Source of the DNA: Hymenobacter swuensis DY53
GTDB taxonomy: Bacteria; Bacteroidota; Bacteroidia; Cytophagales; Hymenobacteraceae
Direction: 5' to 3'
Assembly (NCBI RefSeq): GCF_000576555.1
Contig: NZ_CP007145.1
Span: 2,480,001 to 2,544,000 of the forward strand
Length of the DNA stretch: 64,000 nucleotides
Part shown: piece by piece, positions 19,033-27,791 of the stretch
How positions within the stretch are numbered: position 1 is the stretch's first letter
Layout: the number at the start of each line of letters is the position of its first letter
Position numbers and translations under genes: made by a program
Notes under the pieces: generated by a model
What the model saw: only the letters and a program-made list of their open reading frames with translations
Database searches by the model: none
Told to the model about the DNA's origin: nothing

Positions 19033-19046
19033 TCGTCAAATGACGA
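19033..19046. promoter_or_regulatory. Candidate operator of the toxin-antitoxin pair
   Basis: TCGTCA and TGACGA form a perfect inverted repeat with a two-base spacer, 15 bases before the antitoxin ATG. Its position fits autoregulation by the Xre-type antitoxin; this is inference. Confidence 0.5.
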
Positions 19047-19061
19047 TTAAAAAACAGGCAA

Positions 19062-19514
19062 ATGACAGTCGTTCGTAAAACCTCGGTGGCCAATATGGTG
19101 GACTTGATGGGCGGGCCAACCGTAATTCCTCAGCTGGTACGCAATGAGATGGACCTTCTGGCCGTGGCTATCAAAGGCATTTCGGTGCAGGCAGTGCGGG
19201 CCTTACAACAGCACCTGGGCTTTTCCAACAAAGAAATGAGCGTGGTGTTAGGCGTTTCGGAAAGCACCCTGGCACGGCGTGAACAGACCCGTAAGCCCCT
19301 GACGCTCGACGAAGGCGAGAAGGCCATTCAGCTCTCAGCCGTGCTGGCGAAGGGCATGGAGGTGTTCGAAGACGAGGAAGACCTGCATTTCTGGCTTAAC
19401 TCGCCCATTCCGGCCCTGGGCGGGCAGAAGCCCAAGCATCTGCTTCATTCGGTTATCGGCCGCGACCAAGTGCACGATGTGCTGGGCCGTATTCAGCACG
19501 GGCATTTTTCCTGA
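19062..19514 (+). CDS. Xre/MbcA/ParS-type antitoxin (DUF2384)
   Basis: A 150-residue antitoxin. The middle holds an HTH unit (LQQHLGFSNKEMSVVLGVSE region) and the C-terminal part is the toxin-binding DUF2384 domain ending in GRDQVHDVLGRIQHGHF. It is expected to neutralise the RES toxin encoded 59 bases downstream and to repress the operon. The inverted repeat at 19033-19046 is a candidate binding site. Confidence 0.93.
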   Translation: MTVVRKTSVANMVDLMGGPTVIPQLVRNEMDLLAVAIKGISVQAVRALQQHLGFSNKEMSVVLGVSESTLARREQTRKPLTLDEGEKAIQLSAVLAKGMEVFEDEEDLHFWLNSPIPALGGQKPKHLLHSVIGRDQVHDVLGRIQHGHFS

Positions 19515-19573
19515 TCATGCGGTAGTTTTCCCGCCTTGGACAACTCACCCATCATTTCCTAAATCGTCAGTCT

Positions 19574-20026
19574 GTGCTTCTCTACCGCCTGGGCAAGGCA
19601 CCTTACATTTCGGATACCTCCGGGCAGGGAGGGTTGTATTACGGCGGACGCTGGCATAAAATCGGGAGCCAGATTCTGTATACGGCCGAGCATTTGTCTC
19701 TGGCCAAGCTGGAAGTGCTGGCTAACTCGCCAGTACTGCCGCGCAACTATTTCGCCCTTACTCTGGAAATTCCCGACGGTACGCCGTTCCGGCAAATCGA
19801 CGCGGCCGACCTGCCCGCCAACTGGCAGCAGGTGCCGTACCCGGCCGAACTGGCCGAAATCGGGCGGGCCTGGCTGGATGAGGGCCGGCACTGGGTGTTG
19901 CGGGTACCCTCGGCGCATGCGCCTTCGGAATGGAACTATCTGTTCAACCCGCTGCATCCCGACCATACTCGGCTCCTGCGCACCGTTACCCTAGAGCCTC
20001 ATCCTTTTGATGCCCGACTGAAATAG
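19574..20026 (+). CDS. RES-domain toxin (NAD-degrading family)
   Basis: A 150-residue RES protein named after its conserved Arg, Glu and Ser: LLYRLGKAPY gives the Arg, LAKLEVLAN the Glu, and PSEWNYLFNP the Ser region. GGLYYGGRWHKIG is the family's G-rich motif. Characterised RES toxins (MbcT, ParT, Res) degrade or modify NAD+ or ADP-ribosylate targets. The start appears to be GTG at 19574, as no ATG is available in frame. Together with the upstream antitoxin it forms a complete pair. Confidence 0.93.
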   Translation: MLLYRLGKAPYISDTSGQGGLYYGGRWHKIGSQILYTAEHLSLAKLEVLANSPVLPRNYFALTLEIPDGTPFRQIDAADLPANWQQVPYPAELAEIGRAWLDEGRHWVLRVPSAHAPSEWNYLFNPLHPDHTRLLRTVTLEPHPFDARLK

Positions 20027-20166
20027 CTGTTGGATATTCCTTCCTTTTTTTCTACTTTATCAAAGTACAATCGCCCTTCTCTGGACATACGCCATACTTT
20101 CACCCCGTAGCCTATGCGCTGAACCGTACTGCCCGCTTTTCCGTCACCTTCTTACCTCACAGCTTT

Positions 20167-21633
20167 ATGGATTGGTTAAGAAGCACCGTGCGGTCTGCCT
20201 TATTGCTTGTACTCCTCACTGGCTGCGCATTTTCTCTGGAAGCTCATTCCAGGAAACATAGTGAGCGAGTAACCGACGTGGAAATGACGGCGGCCCGGGC
20301 TACCCTGCGCACCCTGCTGGACACACGCCAGCACGGTGCCGCTGCCACGTACCGCCAACTGGGCCTGATGGCCGGCCCAGCCGTGCAGGCATTCTATGCC
20401 AACCAAGGGTACACTACGCACTGGATTCAGGAAACTGGCTGGAATAGCCGGGCCCGGCAGGCCCTGGCCTTGCTCGGCCGGGCCGCAGATGTGGGCCTGA
20501 GTCCGAGCCGTTACGCCTGGGCAACACTACAGGCCTTTCCTGACTCCTTGCAGCAAACGGGCGGCACCAGCCGGTCCAAACAGCTGGCCCTCTCGGAACT
20601 ACGCCTTACAGACGCGCTGCTTCGGTACACCACCCACCTGCGCCAGGGCTACCTCCTTCCTGAAACGCTCACGCCCGCTCCCCCGGCCGATAGCCTGACG
20701 GCCGGCCCTACCGCCGGCCTGCTGCAACAAGCCCTACTGGCCCCCGATTTTGCCACGGCCCTGCTCCGAAACCAGCCCAGTACCCGGGCCTACCGCCTGC
20801 TGCAGGGGGCCTGGGTACGCAGCCTGCACGCCTCCCCCACCGATTCGGCGCGTCTGATGCAGGACACAACGGCCGGCTTCCGCCGAGTGGCCCTGAACCT
20901 GGAACGGCTCCGGTGGGCCGCCCCGGCCGATTCGGAATACGCGGTGGTCAATATTCCGGCGTATCGGCTCCAGCTCATCCGGAACGGGCAGGTCATCCAG
21001 ACCCACAGGGTGATTGTGGGCAAGCCAGAGTCGCCGACTCCCGTGCTCAGCAGCCGCATAGTGGTATTTGTAACGTCTCCGGAATGGCGCGTACCCTATA
21101 GCATTGCCGTGCGAGAGTTTCTGCCGGCGCTGCAGCGCGACCCGAGCTACCTCTACGACAATCATTACCGCATGTATGACGGCCGGGGCCGGCAGATCAA
21201 TCCGTGGCGGGTAAACTGGCAGAAGATGACGCCGGAGAAATTCCCTTACGCTATCCGGCAACGGGCCGGCTCGTTCAATGCCCTGGGCAGCGTGGTGTTC
21301 TACTTTCCCAACCAGCAGACCGTTTTCCTGCACGATACGCCCGCCCGCAGTGCCTTCAGCCGCACCGACCGAGCCCTGAGCCACGGCTGCGTGCGCGTGG
21401 AAAAGCCGTTCAAACTGGCTGAGTACCTGCTACGCCGGGAGAACAGGGTGAAAGAGCTGACCGGCATGTACCAGAGCGTCCGGGAGCAGGAGAAACAACG
21501 CTTCGACCTACAGCGCAGCCTGACCATCTACCTGCGGTATTACACCTGCGAAACGGATAACGGGCGGCTGGTATTCCTGCCTGATATTTATCACCAGGAC
21601 AGCCTATTAGCCGCTGCATTGTTCGGGCAATAA
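20167..21633 (+). CDS. L,D-transpeptidase (YcbB/LdtD-like) lipoprotein
   Basis: A 488-residue cell-wall enzyme. The N-terminus has a lipobox (LVLLTGC, Cys20). The catalytic YkuD domain holds SHGCVRVEKP with Cys408 and His406. The N-terminal half contains the scaffold region typical of YcbB-like enzymes. The family makes 3-3 peptidoglycan cross-links or attaches proteins to the wall. It is monocistronic as far as can be seen. Confidence 0.94.
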   Translation: MDWLRSTVRSALLLVLLTGCAFSLEAHSRKHSERVTDVEMTAARATLRTLLDTRQHGAAATYRQLGLMAGPAVQAFYANQGYTTHWIQETGWNSRARQALALLGRAADVGLSPSRYAWATLQAFPDSLQQTGGTSRSKQLALSELRLTDALLRYTTHLRQGYLLPETLTPAPPADSLTAGPTAGLLQQALLAPDFATALLRNQPSTRAYRLLQGAWVRSLHASPTDSARLMQDTTAGFRRVALNLERLRWAAPADSEYAVVNIPAYRLQLIRNGQVIQTHRVIVGKPESPTPVLSSRIVVFVTSPEWRVPYSIAVREFLPALQRDPSYLYDNHYRMYDGRGRQINPWRVNWQKMTPEKFPYAIRQRAGSFNALGSVVFYFPNQQTVFLHDTPARSAFSRTDRALSHGCVRVEKPFKLAEYLLRRENRVKELTGMYQSVREQEKQRFDLQRSLTIYLRYYTCETDNGRLVFLPDIYHQDSLLAAALFGQ

Positions 21634-21864
21634 ACAAGACTTTTTTTTAACCGGACATCTGCCAATTTCAGCGGATGCTCGATTTTTTTATTTCAACTAC
21701 TCATTCATTTTTACCTGTTTTGATTTATGATTCGCTTTACGTTTGCGTTATAAATTAATTCCTGCATCTGTTATTTTTTTTGGCAGCCGTAAATCCGAAC
21801 AGGAAAGTAGTGGCGTAAGTGCTGGCAAATAGTTCCAACCCACGTCATTTTTCTATTCTTTTTC

Positions 21865-22437
21865 ATGAAAAAGCACCTGCTTTCCCTCTCATTCATTGCC
21901 CTGCTGGGCACGGCCTCCGCAACTTCCGCTACGGCTCAGGCCAAGATGACGCCCGGCACCGTATCGGTAGGCGGCCAGGCAATGTACCCCAACAAGAATA
22001 TCGTGGAAAATGCCGTTAACTCGGCCGACCACACAACCCTGGTAGCTGCCGTGAAAGCTGCTGGCCTGGTAGAAACGCTCCAGGGCAAAGGTCCCTTTAC
22101 CGTATTTGCGCCCACTAATGCCGCCTTCACAGCCCTGCCCGCCGGCACCGTGGAAACGTTGGTGAAGCCCGAAAATAAAGCCACGCTCACTAAAATCCTG
22201 ACCTACCACGTAGTGGCCGGCAATATGACCGCCGACAAAATTATGGCGGCCATCAAGGCCGGCAAAGGCACTGCTACCCTAAAAACGGTGAGCGGTGGCA
22301 CGCTGAAAGCCATGATGAACGGCCCGAAAAACGTTGTACTTCAGGACGAAAAAGGGAATATTTCCACTATTTCCACCTACGACGTAATTCAAAGCAACGG
22401 CGTAATTCACGTAATTGATAAAGTGCTGATGCCGTAA
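21865..22437 (+). CDS. Exported fasciclin (FAS1) domain protein
   Basis: A 190-residue protein with a signal peptide ending near TATAQAK and one FAS1 domain. The domain shows FTVFAPTNAAFTALP, ILTYHVVAGNM and the C-terminal NGVIHVIDKVLMP. FAS1 proteins are secreted adhesion-like proteins common in Bacteroidota. A very strong terminator follows directly. Confidence 0.95.
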   Translation: MKKHLLSLSFIALLGTASATSATAQAKMTPGTVSVGGQAMYPNKNIVENAVNSADHTTLVAAVKAAGLVETLQGKGPFTVFAPTNAAFTALPAGTVETLVKPENKATLTKILTYHVVAGNMTADKIMAAIKAGKGTATLKTVSGGTLKAMMNGPKNVVLQDEKGNISTISTYDVIQSNGVIHVIDKVLMP

Positions 22438-22445
22438 GTTACAGC

Positions 22446-22512
22446 ACCCCAAATAAAACACCGAAAGGCTTCATAGTTTAACTATGAAGCCTTTCGGTGT
22501 TTTATTTGGGGT
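22446..22512. terminator. Very long perfect terminator hairpin
   Basis: Arms of 33 bases (22446-22478 and 22480-22512) are perfect inverted copies with a one-base loop. A and T tracts within the arms make it work in both directions. It starts 8 bases after the fasciclin stop. Confidence 0.92.
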
Positions 22513-22603
22513 TCACAAAAAAAGAACAAACTAAAAATATTCAGCAGACTTTTCCGCAGGTTGTCGGTTACAAAGGCTATTGTCTTCTCACTCCTACCAC
22601 CAT

Positions 22604-23254
22604 ATGTCCCATTTTACCGCCTCCGACCTCGCCCAGCTTGAGAAAGTATACCGGCTGAATCTGGTTAACGCCATTACCGGATTCAAACCGGTTAACCTAC
22701 TGGGCACTGCCGACGCGGCGGGCCGCACCAATCTGGCCATTATCAGCTCCGTTGTACATCTGGGCTCTAACCCGGCCCTGCTGGGCCTCATTATGCGGCC
22801 GCCCACCGTGGAGCGCCATTCTTACGACAACATCCGAGCGACGGGCCGCTATACTCTCAACCATGTGCACACCGACATGGCCGGCGCGGCGCATTATACC
22901 TCCGCCAATTTCCCCCGGGAAGTATCCGAGTTTACGGCCTGCGGCCTGACCCCGGAATACCTGGATGGCTTTGCCGCCCCGTACGTGCAGGAAAGCCGGC
23001 TGCGCATTGGGCTGGAACTGGTGCAGGAAATCCCCATTGAAGCCAATGGCACAGTTCTGCTCATTGGGAGTGTGCAGCATGTGTACCTGCCGGAACAGGA
23101 CGTGCTACGCACCGACGGCTCGCTGGATCTGGCGGCGGCCGGTACCGTGGCCCTCAGCGGCCTCGACACGTATTACGAGGCTACGCCAGTGGCCCGCTAC
23201 GGCTACGCCCGCCCCCACCAGCCTCTGCCGGACCTGCCACTCACGGATAAGTAA
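22604..23254 (+). CDS. Flavin reductase family protein
   Basis: A 216-residue FMN-binding split-barrel protein from the ATG at 22604. GTADAAGRTNLAIISSVVH and TGRYTLNHVHTDM fit the flavin-reductase-like (DIM6/NTAB) family. It probably binds FMN and acts as a reductase or flavin-dependent enzyme; the substrate is unknown. The upstream residues in the same frame use a TTG start and are not needed. Confidence 0.9.
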   Translation: MSHFTASDLAQLEKVYRLNLVNAITGFKPVNLLGTADAAGRTNLAIISSVVHLGSNPALLGLIMRPPTVERHSYDNIRATGRYTLNHVHTDMAGAAHYTSANFPREVSEFTACGLTPEYLDGFAAPYVQESRLRIGLELVQEIPIEANGTVLLIGSVQHVYLPEQDVLRTDGSLDLAAAGTVALSGLDTYYEATPVARYGYARPHQPLPDLPLTDK

Positions 23255-23313
23255 GCGGTAGCCGGCCGGTAACACGTATCTTTAGGCCCCTGTCCTTTCC
23301 TGCTGCACTTCTT

Positions 23314-23709
23314 ATGAGCACTTCCGGCTTTCGCAACTTTGATAACGACGACGCGGCTGATTTTCTGGCCGACTTTGCCGATGACCCCAGCGAAGTGCTC
23401 CTGCTGGAAGCCCTGATTACGGCTGCCGAGGAAGAAAAGCACCTGGAGGCGGAAGCCGCCGGGGCCGCTCTGGCCGCCGCCGAAATTGTGGCTGCCTGGC
23501 TGGGCGACCCCACGCCCGACTTTCCGGCCGATGTGCTCGACCTCACGGAGGAACTGGATGTCAGCGACGAAGAGGCCCTGACCGACCTAGCCACCCGGGC
23601 CGTGCTGGCCGTACTGCGGAATTCTGAGTTGCTGGACCTCTGGCAGGCCTCCGATGAACTGGCTCAGTGGCAGGCGACGCAGGAAAATCTGCTGGCGCGG
23701 CTGGCCTGA
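23314..23709 (+). CDS. DUF4259-like acidic protein
   Basis: A 131-residue, strongly acidic, alanine-rich helical protein. The N-terminus FRNFDNDDAADFLADFADD matches the DUF4259 signature (x-FDNDDAADW). The family has no known function. It ends about 40 bases before the repeated element at 23751. Confidence 0.8.
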   Translation: MSTSGFRNFDNDDAADFLADFADDPSEVLLLEALITAAEEEKHLEAEAAGAALAAAEIVAAWLGDPTPDFPADVLDLTEELDVSDEEALTDLATRAVLAVLRNSELLDLWQASDELAQWQATQENLLARLA

Positions 23710-23750
23710 ACTGTCCCCTACGACGGCCATGCGAGCAGTGCAGCCGGGGC

Positions 23751-23812
23751 GTTTTGTATTGCAGAACCGGCTGTTTGTATAACGGCGGCCAGTAGCCGGC
23801 GCCGGACCTTTG
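23751..23812 (+). promoter_or_regulatory. 62-bp element with tandem half-sites, copy 1 (upstream of first aldo/keto reductase)
   Basis: It matches 24934-24995 at about 54 of 62 bases. TTTGTAT occurs at 23753-23759 and again at 23774-23780, exactly 21 bp apart, as expected for paired AraC-type half-sites. It ends in ACCTTTG, which resembles the end of the Bacteroidota -7 box. The likely regulator is the AraC protein at 26174. Confidence 0.75.
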
Positions 23813-23855
23813 AGCGTATGGATAGTTCTATCCAGCACTAACCGCTCAGATACAG

Positions 23856-24905
23856 ATGCAACTCACTAATTTCCGCACCCTCGGCCGCTCCGGCCTCGTT
23901 GTCAGCCCGCTCACACTGGGCACCATGACCTTTGGTACGCCGCGCTGGGGCTCTGCCGATGAGGTTTCCCAACAGATCTTCAATGCCTACGTGGACGCGG
24001 GTGGCAACTTCTTGGATACGGCTGATGTGTATGCCAAAGGCCGCAGCGAAGAGCTGGTGGGCCACTACATCAAGGAACGCGGCCTGCGCGACCAACTGGT
24101 ACTGGCCACCAAGTTCGCCTTCAACACCAGCCCCGGCAACCCGCACGCTGGCGGCAACGGCCGCAAAAACATCTACCAGTCGCTGGAAAGCTCCCTGCGC
24201 CGCCTCCAGACCGACTACGTGGACCTGTACTGGCTGCATGCCTGGGATATGGTCACGCCCGTGGAAGAAGTACTCCAGACCCTCGGCGACCTAGTGCGGG
24301 CGGGTAAAATCCGCTATTTCGGCTTTTCGGATATTCCGGCCTGGTACGCCACCAAGGCTGCCACGCTGGCGCAAGCCCACGGCATTCCGGGTCCCATTGC
24401 GCTGCAGCTGGAGTATTCGCTGGTGGAGCGCAGCATTGAGCGGGAACACCTGCCCGCCGCCCGGGAGTGCGGCCTCGGGGTACTGCCCTGGAGCCCCCTG
24501 GCCGCCGGATTCCTGGCCGGCAAGTACCCGCGCGAAGCCCCCAAAGCCACCGGCGAAGGCCGCCTCACCGGCAGCAACCCCTTCGGCGACTCCAAATTCA
24601 CGGACCACAACTGGCAGGTGCTGGAGGTGCTACGCACGGTGGCCGCCGAGCTGAACCGCCCGCTGGCGCAGGTGGCTCTGGCCTGGGCCTCGGCACAACA
24701 AGGCATTACCTCACTTATTCTGGGCGCCAGCAAGCTGGAGCAACTCCATGATAACTTAGCCTCATTGGAAGTCCGGCTTACGCCCAGGCAGCTCCAAGCC
24801 CTGGACGAGGCCAGCGCCCCGGCTCCTACGTTTCCGTACCCCATTTTTACGCCGGCCATTAACAAAGGAATTTTCGGGGGCCACTCGGTGCAAGGCTGGC
24901 AGTAG
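23856..24905 (+). CDS. Aldo/keto reductase
   Basis: A 349-residue NADPH-dependent TIM-barrel oxidoreductase. The active-site tetrad is visible as FLDTADVYAKG (Asp, Tyr), VLATKFAF (Lys) and LYWLHAWD (His). The cofactor-binding end LILGASKLEQL is normal. It reduces aldehydes or ketones; the substrate is unknown. It has the same upstream element as the next reductase gene and lies next to an AraC regulator, so the two enzymes are probably co-induced. Confidence 0.94.
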   Translation: MQLTNFRTLGRSGLVVSPLTLGTMTFGTPRWGSADEVSQQIFNAYVDAGGNFLDTADVYAKGRSEELVGHYIKERGLRDQLVLATKFAFNTSPGNPHAGGNGRKNIYQSLESSLRRLQTDYVDLYWLHAWDMVTPVEEVLQTLGDLVRAGKIRYFGFSDIPAWYATKAATLAQAHGIPGPIALQLEYSLVERSIEREHLPAARECGLGVLPWSPLAAGFLAGKYPREAPKATGEGRLTGSNPFGDSKFTDHNWQVLEVLRTVAAELNRPLAQVALAWASAQQGITSLILGASKLEQLHDNLASLEVRLTPRQLQALDEASAPAPTFPYPIFTPAINKGIFGGHSVQGWQ

Positions 24906-24933
24906 AAGGGACCAGATTAGAGGCAGCACCCGC

Positions 24934-24995
24934 GTTTTGTGTTGCAGAAGCGGCAGTTTGTATAACGGCGGCCAGTAGCTACTGCCAGACCTTTG
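24934..24995 (+). promoter_or_regulatory. 62-bp element with tandem half-sites, copy 2 (upstream of second aldo/keto reductase)
   Basis: Duplicate of 23751-23812. The half-sites are TTTGTGT at 24936-24942 and TTTGTAT at 24957-24963, again 21 bp apart. Only 29 bases separate it from the first reductase's stop, so it gives the second gene its own promoter. Confidence 0.75.
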
Positions 24996-25037
24996 CAGGG
25001 TAAGTTGAATACCCTCACTCAACCCCCAACACATCCG

Positions 25038-26033
25038 ATGAATACCATCACACGCGTAGCCCTGGGCAGCCAGGGCCTGGAAGTACCCATCGAAGGCCTG
25101 GGCTGCATGGGCATGACGGGCGGCATTAATGGCATGAGCGTGTACGGCGAGGCCGACGAGCAGGAAAGCCTCGCGACCCTCAACCGGGCGCTGGAACTGG
25201 GCATCAACCTGCTGGACACGGCTGACCTGTACGGACCGATGCACAATGAGCGGCTGGTGGGGAAAGCCCTGGCTGGCCGGCGCGCCGAAGTCATTCTGGC
25301 AACCAAATTCGGGTTTGAAGTCGACGACCAGGAAAACTGGACCGGCGGCTACAACGGCCGGCCCGAGTACGTGCGCAAATCCATTGAACGCTCCCTGCGC
25401 AACCTGCGGACCGACTACGTGGACCTGTATTACCTGCACCGGCTCGACCCAGCCACGCCCATCGAAGAAACAGTGGGCGCCATGAGCCGGCTCGTGGAAG
25501 AAGGCAAAGTGCGCTACCTGGGCCTCTCGGAAGTACCAGCCGATATTCTGCAGCGGGCGCACCAGGTACATCCCATTACGGCGCTGCAAACGGAATATTC
25601 CCTCTTTGACCGGGGCGTGGAAGAGAATGGCGTATTGCAGGCCACGCGCGACCTGGGCATTGGCTTCGTGGGCTATTCGCCGCTGGGCCGGGGCTTTCTA
25701 TCAGGTGAAATCAAGTCTCCCGATGACTTCGAGCCCACTGATTCCCGCCGCTTTTTTCCTCGCTACCAGGGGGAGAATTTCTACCGGAACCTGGCGTTGG
25801 TAGAGAAGCTACAGTCGATGGCCGCCGCCAAAGGCATAACAGCCGCGCAACTGGCCCTAGCCTGGGTTTTGGCGCAGGATGTGGTGGCCATTCCCGGCAC
25901 CAAGCGGCGCACCTACCTGGAGCAGAACGTAGCCGCCGCCGCCATGCCACTGACGCCCGGGGAGTTGGCCGAACTGGATGCCATTCTGCCCGTGGGCAGC
26001 GCCGCCGGGCAGGCGTATCCGGAAGGGTTTTAA
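25038..26033 (+). CDS. Aldo/keto reductase
   Basis: A 331-residue aldo/keto reductase, a different subfamily from the previous gene ([10 protein letters not shown] start). The tetrad lies in [10 protein letters not shown] (Asp, Tyr), ILATKFGF (Lys) and LYYLHRLDP (His); [16 protein letters not shown] binds the cofactor. I chose the ATG at 25038; the upstream TTG option lies inside the regulatory repeat. Probably co-regulated with the previous reductase. Confidence 0.94.
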   Translation: MNTITRVALGSQGLEVPIEGLGCMGMTGGINGMSVYGEADEQESLATLNRALELGINLLDTADLYGPMHNERLVGKALAGRRAEVILATKFGFEVDDQENWTGGYNGRPEYVRKSIERSLRNLRTDYVDLYYLHRLDPATPIEETVGAMSRLVEEGKVRYLGLSEVPADILQRAHQVHPITALQTEYSLFDRGVEENGVLQATRDLGIGFVGYSPLGRGFLSGEIKSPDDFEPTDSRRFFPRYQGENFYRNLALVEKLQSMAAAKGITAAQLALAWVLAQDVVAIPGTKRRTYLEQNVAAAAMPLTPGELAELDAILPVGSAAGQAYPEGF

Positions 26034-26065
26034 ACCCGGGAACTTCCGAAACATTCTCCATCCGG

Positions 26066-26146
26066 CCGGGCTTGTCAAAGTAGCGTCGTTTCTGCTTGCC
26101 CAGCCAACGGGGCAGCAACAGACTGGCGCGGCCTTGACAAGCCCGG
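26066..26146. repeat. Inverted repeat upstream of the AraC gene
   Basis: The 13-base arms CCGGGCTTGTCAA (26066-26078) and TTGACAAGCCCGG (26134-26146) are perfect inverted copies 55 bases apart, filling the spacer between the second reductase and the regulator. It could be a control site for the AraC gene or another palindromic repeat; no copy of the 62-bp element is seen here. Confidence 0.6.
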
Positions 26147-26173
26147 TACGACGTACTTACTTCATCACTTCGC

Positions 26174-27088
26174 ATGCGACATCCGGCTAAAGAGTTTCGG
26201 GTACTGGCTTCGGTTTCCGACTTCACCCAGCATTTCGGTTTTCCCAATCCGGCACACCCGCTGCTGACGGTGATTGATCTGGCGCAACACCGCCGGGTGC
26301 TGCCTCCTACCGGCCCGGCCTTGCGGCAGCTGTATATCATCTCCCTGAAAAAGAACCTGAAGGGCCAGATGCAGTACGGCCGTCGGTCCTATGATTTCAG
26401 CGAAGGAGTCCTGGCCTTTTACGCCCCCGGCCAGCTCTGCGAAGGCAATGAGGAACTGGACCTCTCGGAGCTCAGCGGGTGGATGCTGGTCTTTCACCCC
26501 GATCTGCTCCACAAATATCCACTGGGCCGGAAACTGGCCGGTTTCGGATTCTTTTCCTATCAGGTACACGAGGCCCTGCACCTCTCTGACCAGGAGGAGC
26601 AGACACTGGATGGGGTAGTAGAAATCATCCGGCGAGAGCACACGCAGCCCGTCGACGGCTTTACCCATGATGTGCTGGTGGCCCAGCTGGAAGTCCTGCT
26701 GAACTACGGCAACCGTTTCTACCACCGGCAGTTTCTGACGCGCCGCCCCGCCGAGCACGACCTGCTCAGCCACTTTGAGGAGCTGCTCGCCGCCTATTTT
26801 ACCCAGGCCACGGAACAGCCGCTGCCCAGCGTGCAATATTTCGCCGACGCCCTGCACGTTTCACCCGCCTACCTCAGCGACATGCTCCGGAGCCTCACCG
26901 GCCAGAATACCCAACAGCACATTCATTACGGCCTTATCGAGAAAGCCAAGCAACTGCTGCTCAGCACTTCGCTGTCCATCAATGAAACGGCTTTCCAACT
27001 AGGTTTTGAGTATCCGCAGTATTTCACCCGCCTGTTCAAAAGCAAAACCGGCCTCACCCCGGCCGCTTTTCGGTTATCGGTGCAGTAG
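26174..27088 (+). CDS. AraC-family transcriptional regulator
   Basis: A 304-residue regulator. The N-terminal ~190 residues form a cupin-like sensor domain, and the C-terminal ~100 hold two helix-turn-helix units (YFADALHVSPAYLSDMLRS and NETAFQLGFEYPQYFTRLF, ending KSKTGLTPAAFR). It probably activates the two upstream aldo/keto reductase genes through the repeated half-sites at 23751 and 24934. The inducer may be an aldehyde or another reactive carbonyl. Confidence 0.94.
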   Translation: MRHPAKEFRVLASVSDFTQHFGFPNPAHPLLTVIDLAQHRRVLPPTGPALRQLYIISLKKNLKGQMQYGRRSYDFSEGVLAFYAPGQLCEGNEELDLSELSGWMLVFHPDLLHKYPLGRKLAGFGFFSYQVHEALHLSDQEEQTLDGVVEIIRREHTQPVDGFTHDVLVAQLEVLLNYGNRFYHRQFLTRRPAEHDLLSHFEELLAAYFTQATEQPLPSVQYFADALHVSPAYLSDMLRSLTGQNTQQHIHYGLIEKAKQLLLSTSLSINETAFQLGFEYPQYFTRLFKSKTGLTPAAFRLSVQ

Positions 27089-27100
27089 CACTTAGACAGG

Positions 27101-27155
27101 ACGCAACAAAAGCGGCCGGCTTATCATCTGGATAGGCCGGCCGCTTTTGTTGCGT
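27101..27155. terminator. Bidirectional rho-independent terminator
   Basis: The 20-base arms (27101-27120 and 27136-27155) are perfect inverted copies with a 15-base loop. It separates the convergent AraC and Maf genes. Confidence 0.9.
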
Positions 27156-27167
27156 TGATTGCATTGG

Positions 27168-27791
27168 CTACAGCCCCACGGCTCCCAGCTTCTCCATCTC
27201 CTCCCATACGCGGTGCACGGGCAGGCCCATTACGTTGAAATACGAGCCTTCGAGCCGAGTCACGGCCACCATCCCAATCCAGTCCTGGGCCCCGTAGGCC
27301 CCGGCTTTATCAAGGGGTTGATACTGGCGCACGTAATGCTCGATTTCCGCGAGGCTGAGGGCGCGGAAATGCACCCGGGTCTGGTCGGAGAAAACCACCC
27401 GGCGGCCGTCGCCGCAGAGCAGGCAGACGCCGGTGTACACGTCGTGGGCGCGGCCCTGCAGGCGCTGGAGCATCTGCACGGCCTCGGCCTCGTCGGCAGG
27501 CTTGTTGAGCACGTCGTCATCGAGGCACACAATGGTATCGGCCGTAATAACCAGCTCATCGGGGGCCAGGTCGGAGGCGTAGGCGCTGGCTTTGTGGGCG
27601 GCCAGGTACTCCGCCACTTCCGCCCGCACCAGGTGGGCCGGGAAACTTTCCTCTACTTCCCGCAGCCGGATTTCATACGTCAGGCCCAGTTCCGTGAGCA
27701 GCTGGCGGCGGCGGGGCGAGTTGGATGCCAGCACCAGCCGGGGCCGGTGGGGGCTGACGAATGAGGCGGTATCAGGAGCGGAAAGCGGCAT
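27168..27791 (-). CDS. Maf-family nucleotide pyrophosphatase
   Basis: A 207-residue Maf protein from the ATG at 27791. The signature LASNSPRRRQLL, the catalytic ITADTIVCLD and the C-terminal DKAGAYGAQ are intact. Maf enzymes hydrolyse dTTP, UTP and modified nucleotides and are linked to cell division control. The gene overlaps the end of the DUF1015 gene by 20 bases and is probably in an operon with it. Confidence 0.93.
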   Translation of the reverse strand: MPLSAPDTASFVSPHRPRLVLASNSPRRRQLLTELGLTYEIRLREVEESFPAHLVRAEVAEYLAAHKASAYASDLAPDELVITADTIVCLDDDVLNKPADEAEAVQMLQRLQGRAHDVYTGVCLLCGDGRRVVFSDQTRVHFRALSLAEIEHYVRQYQPLDKAGAYGAQDWIGMVAVTRLEGSYFNVMGLPVHRVWEEMEKLGAVGL

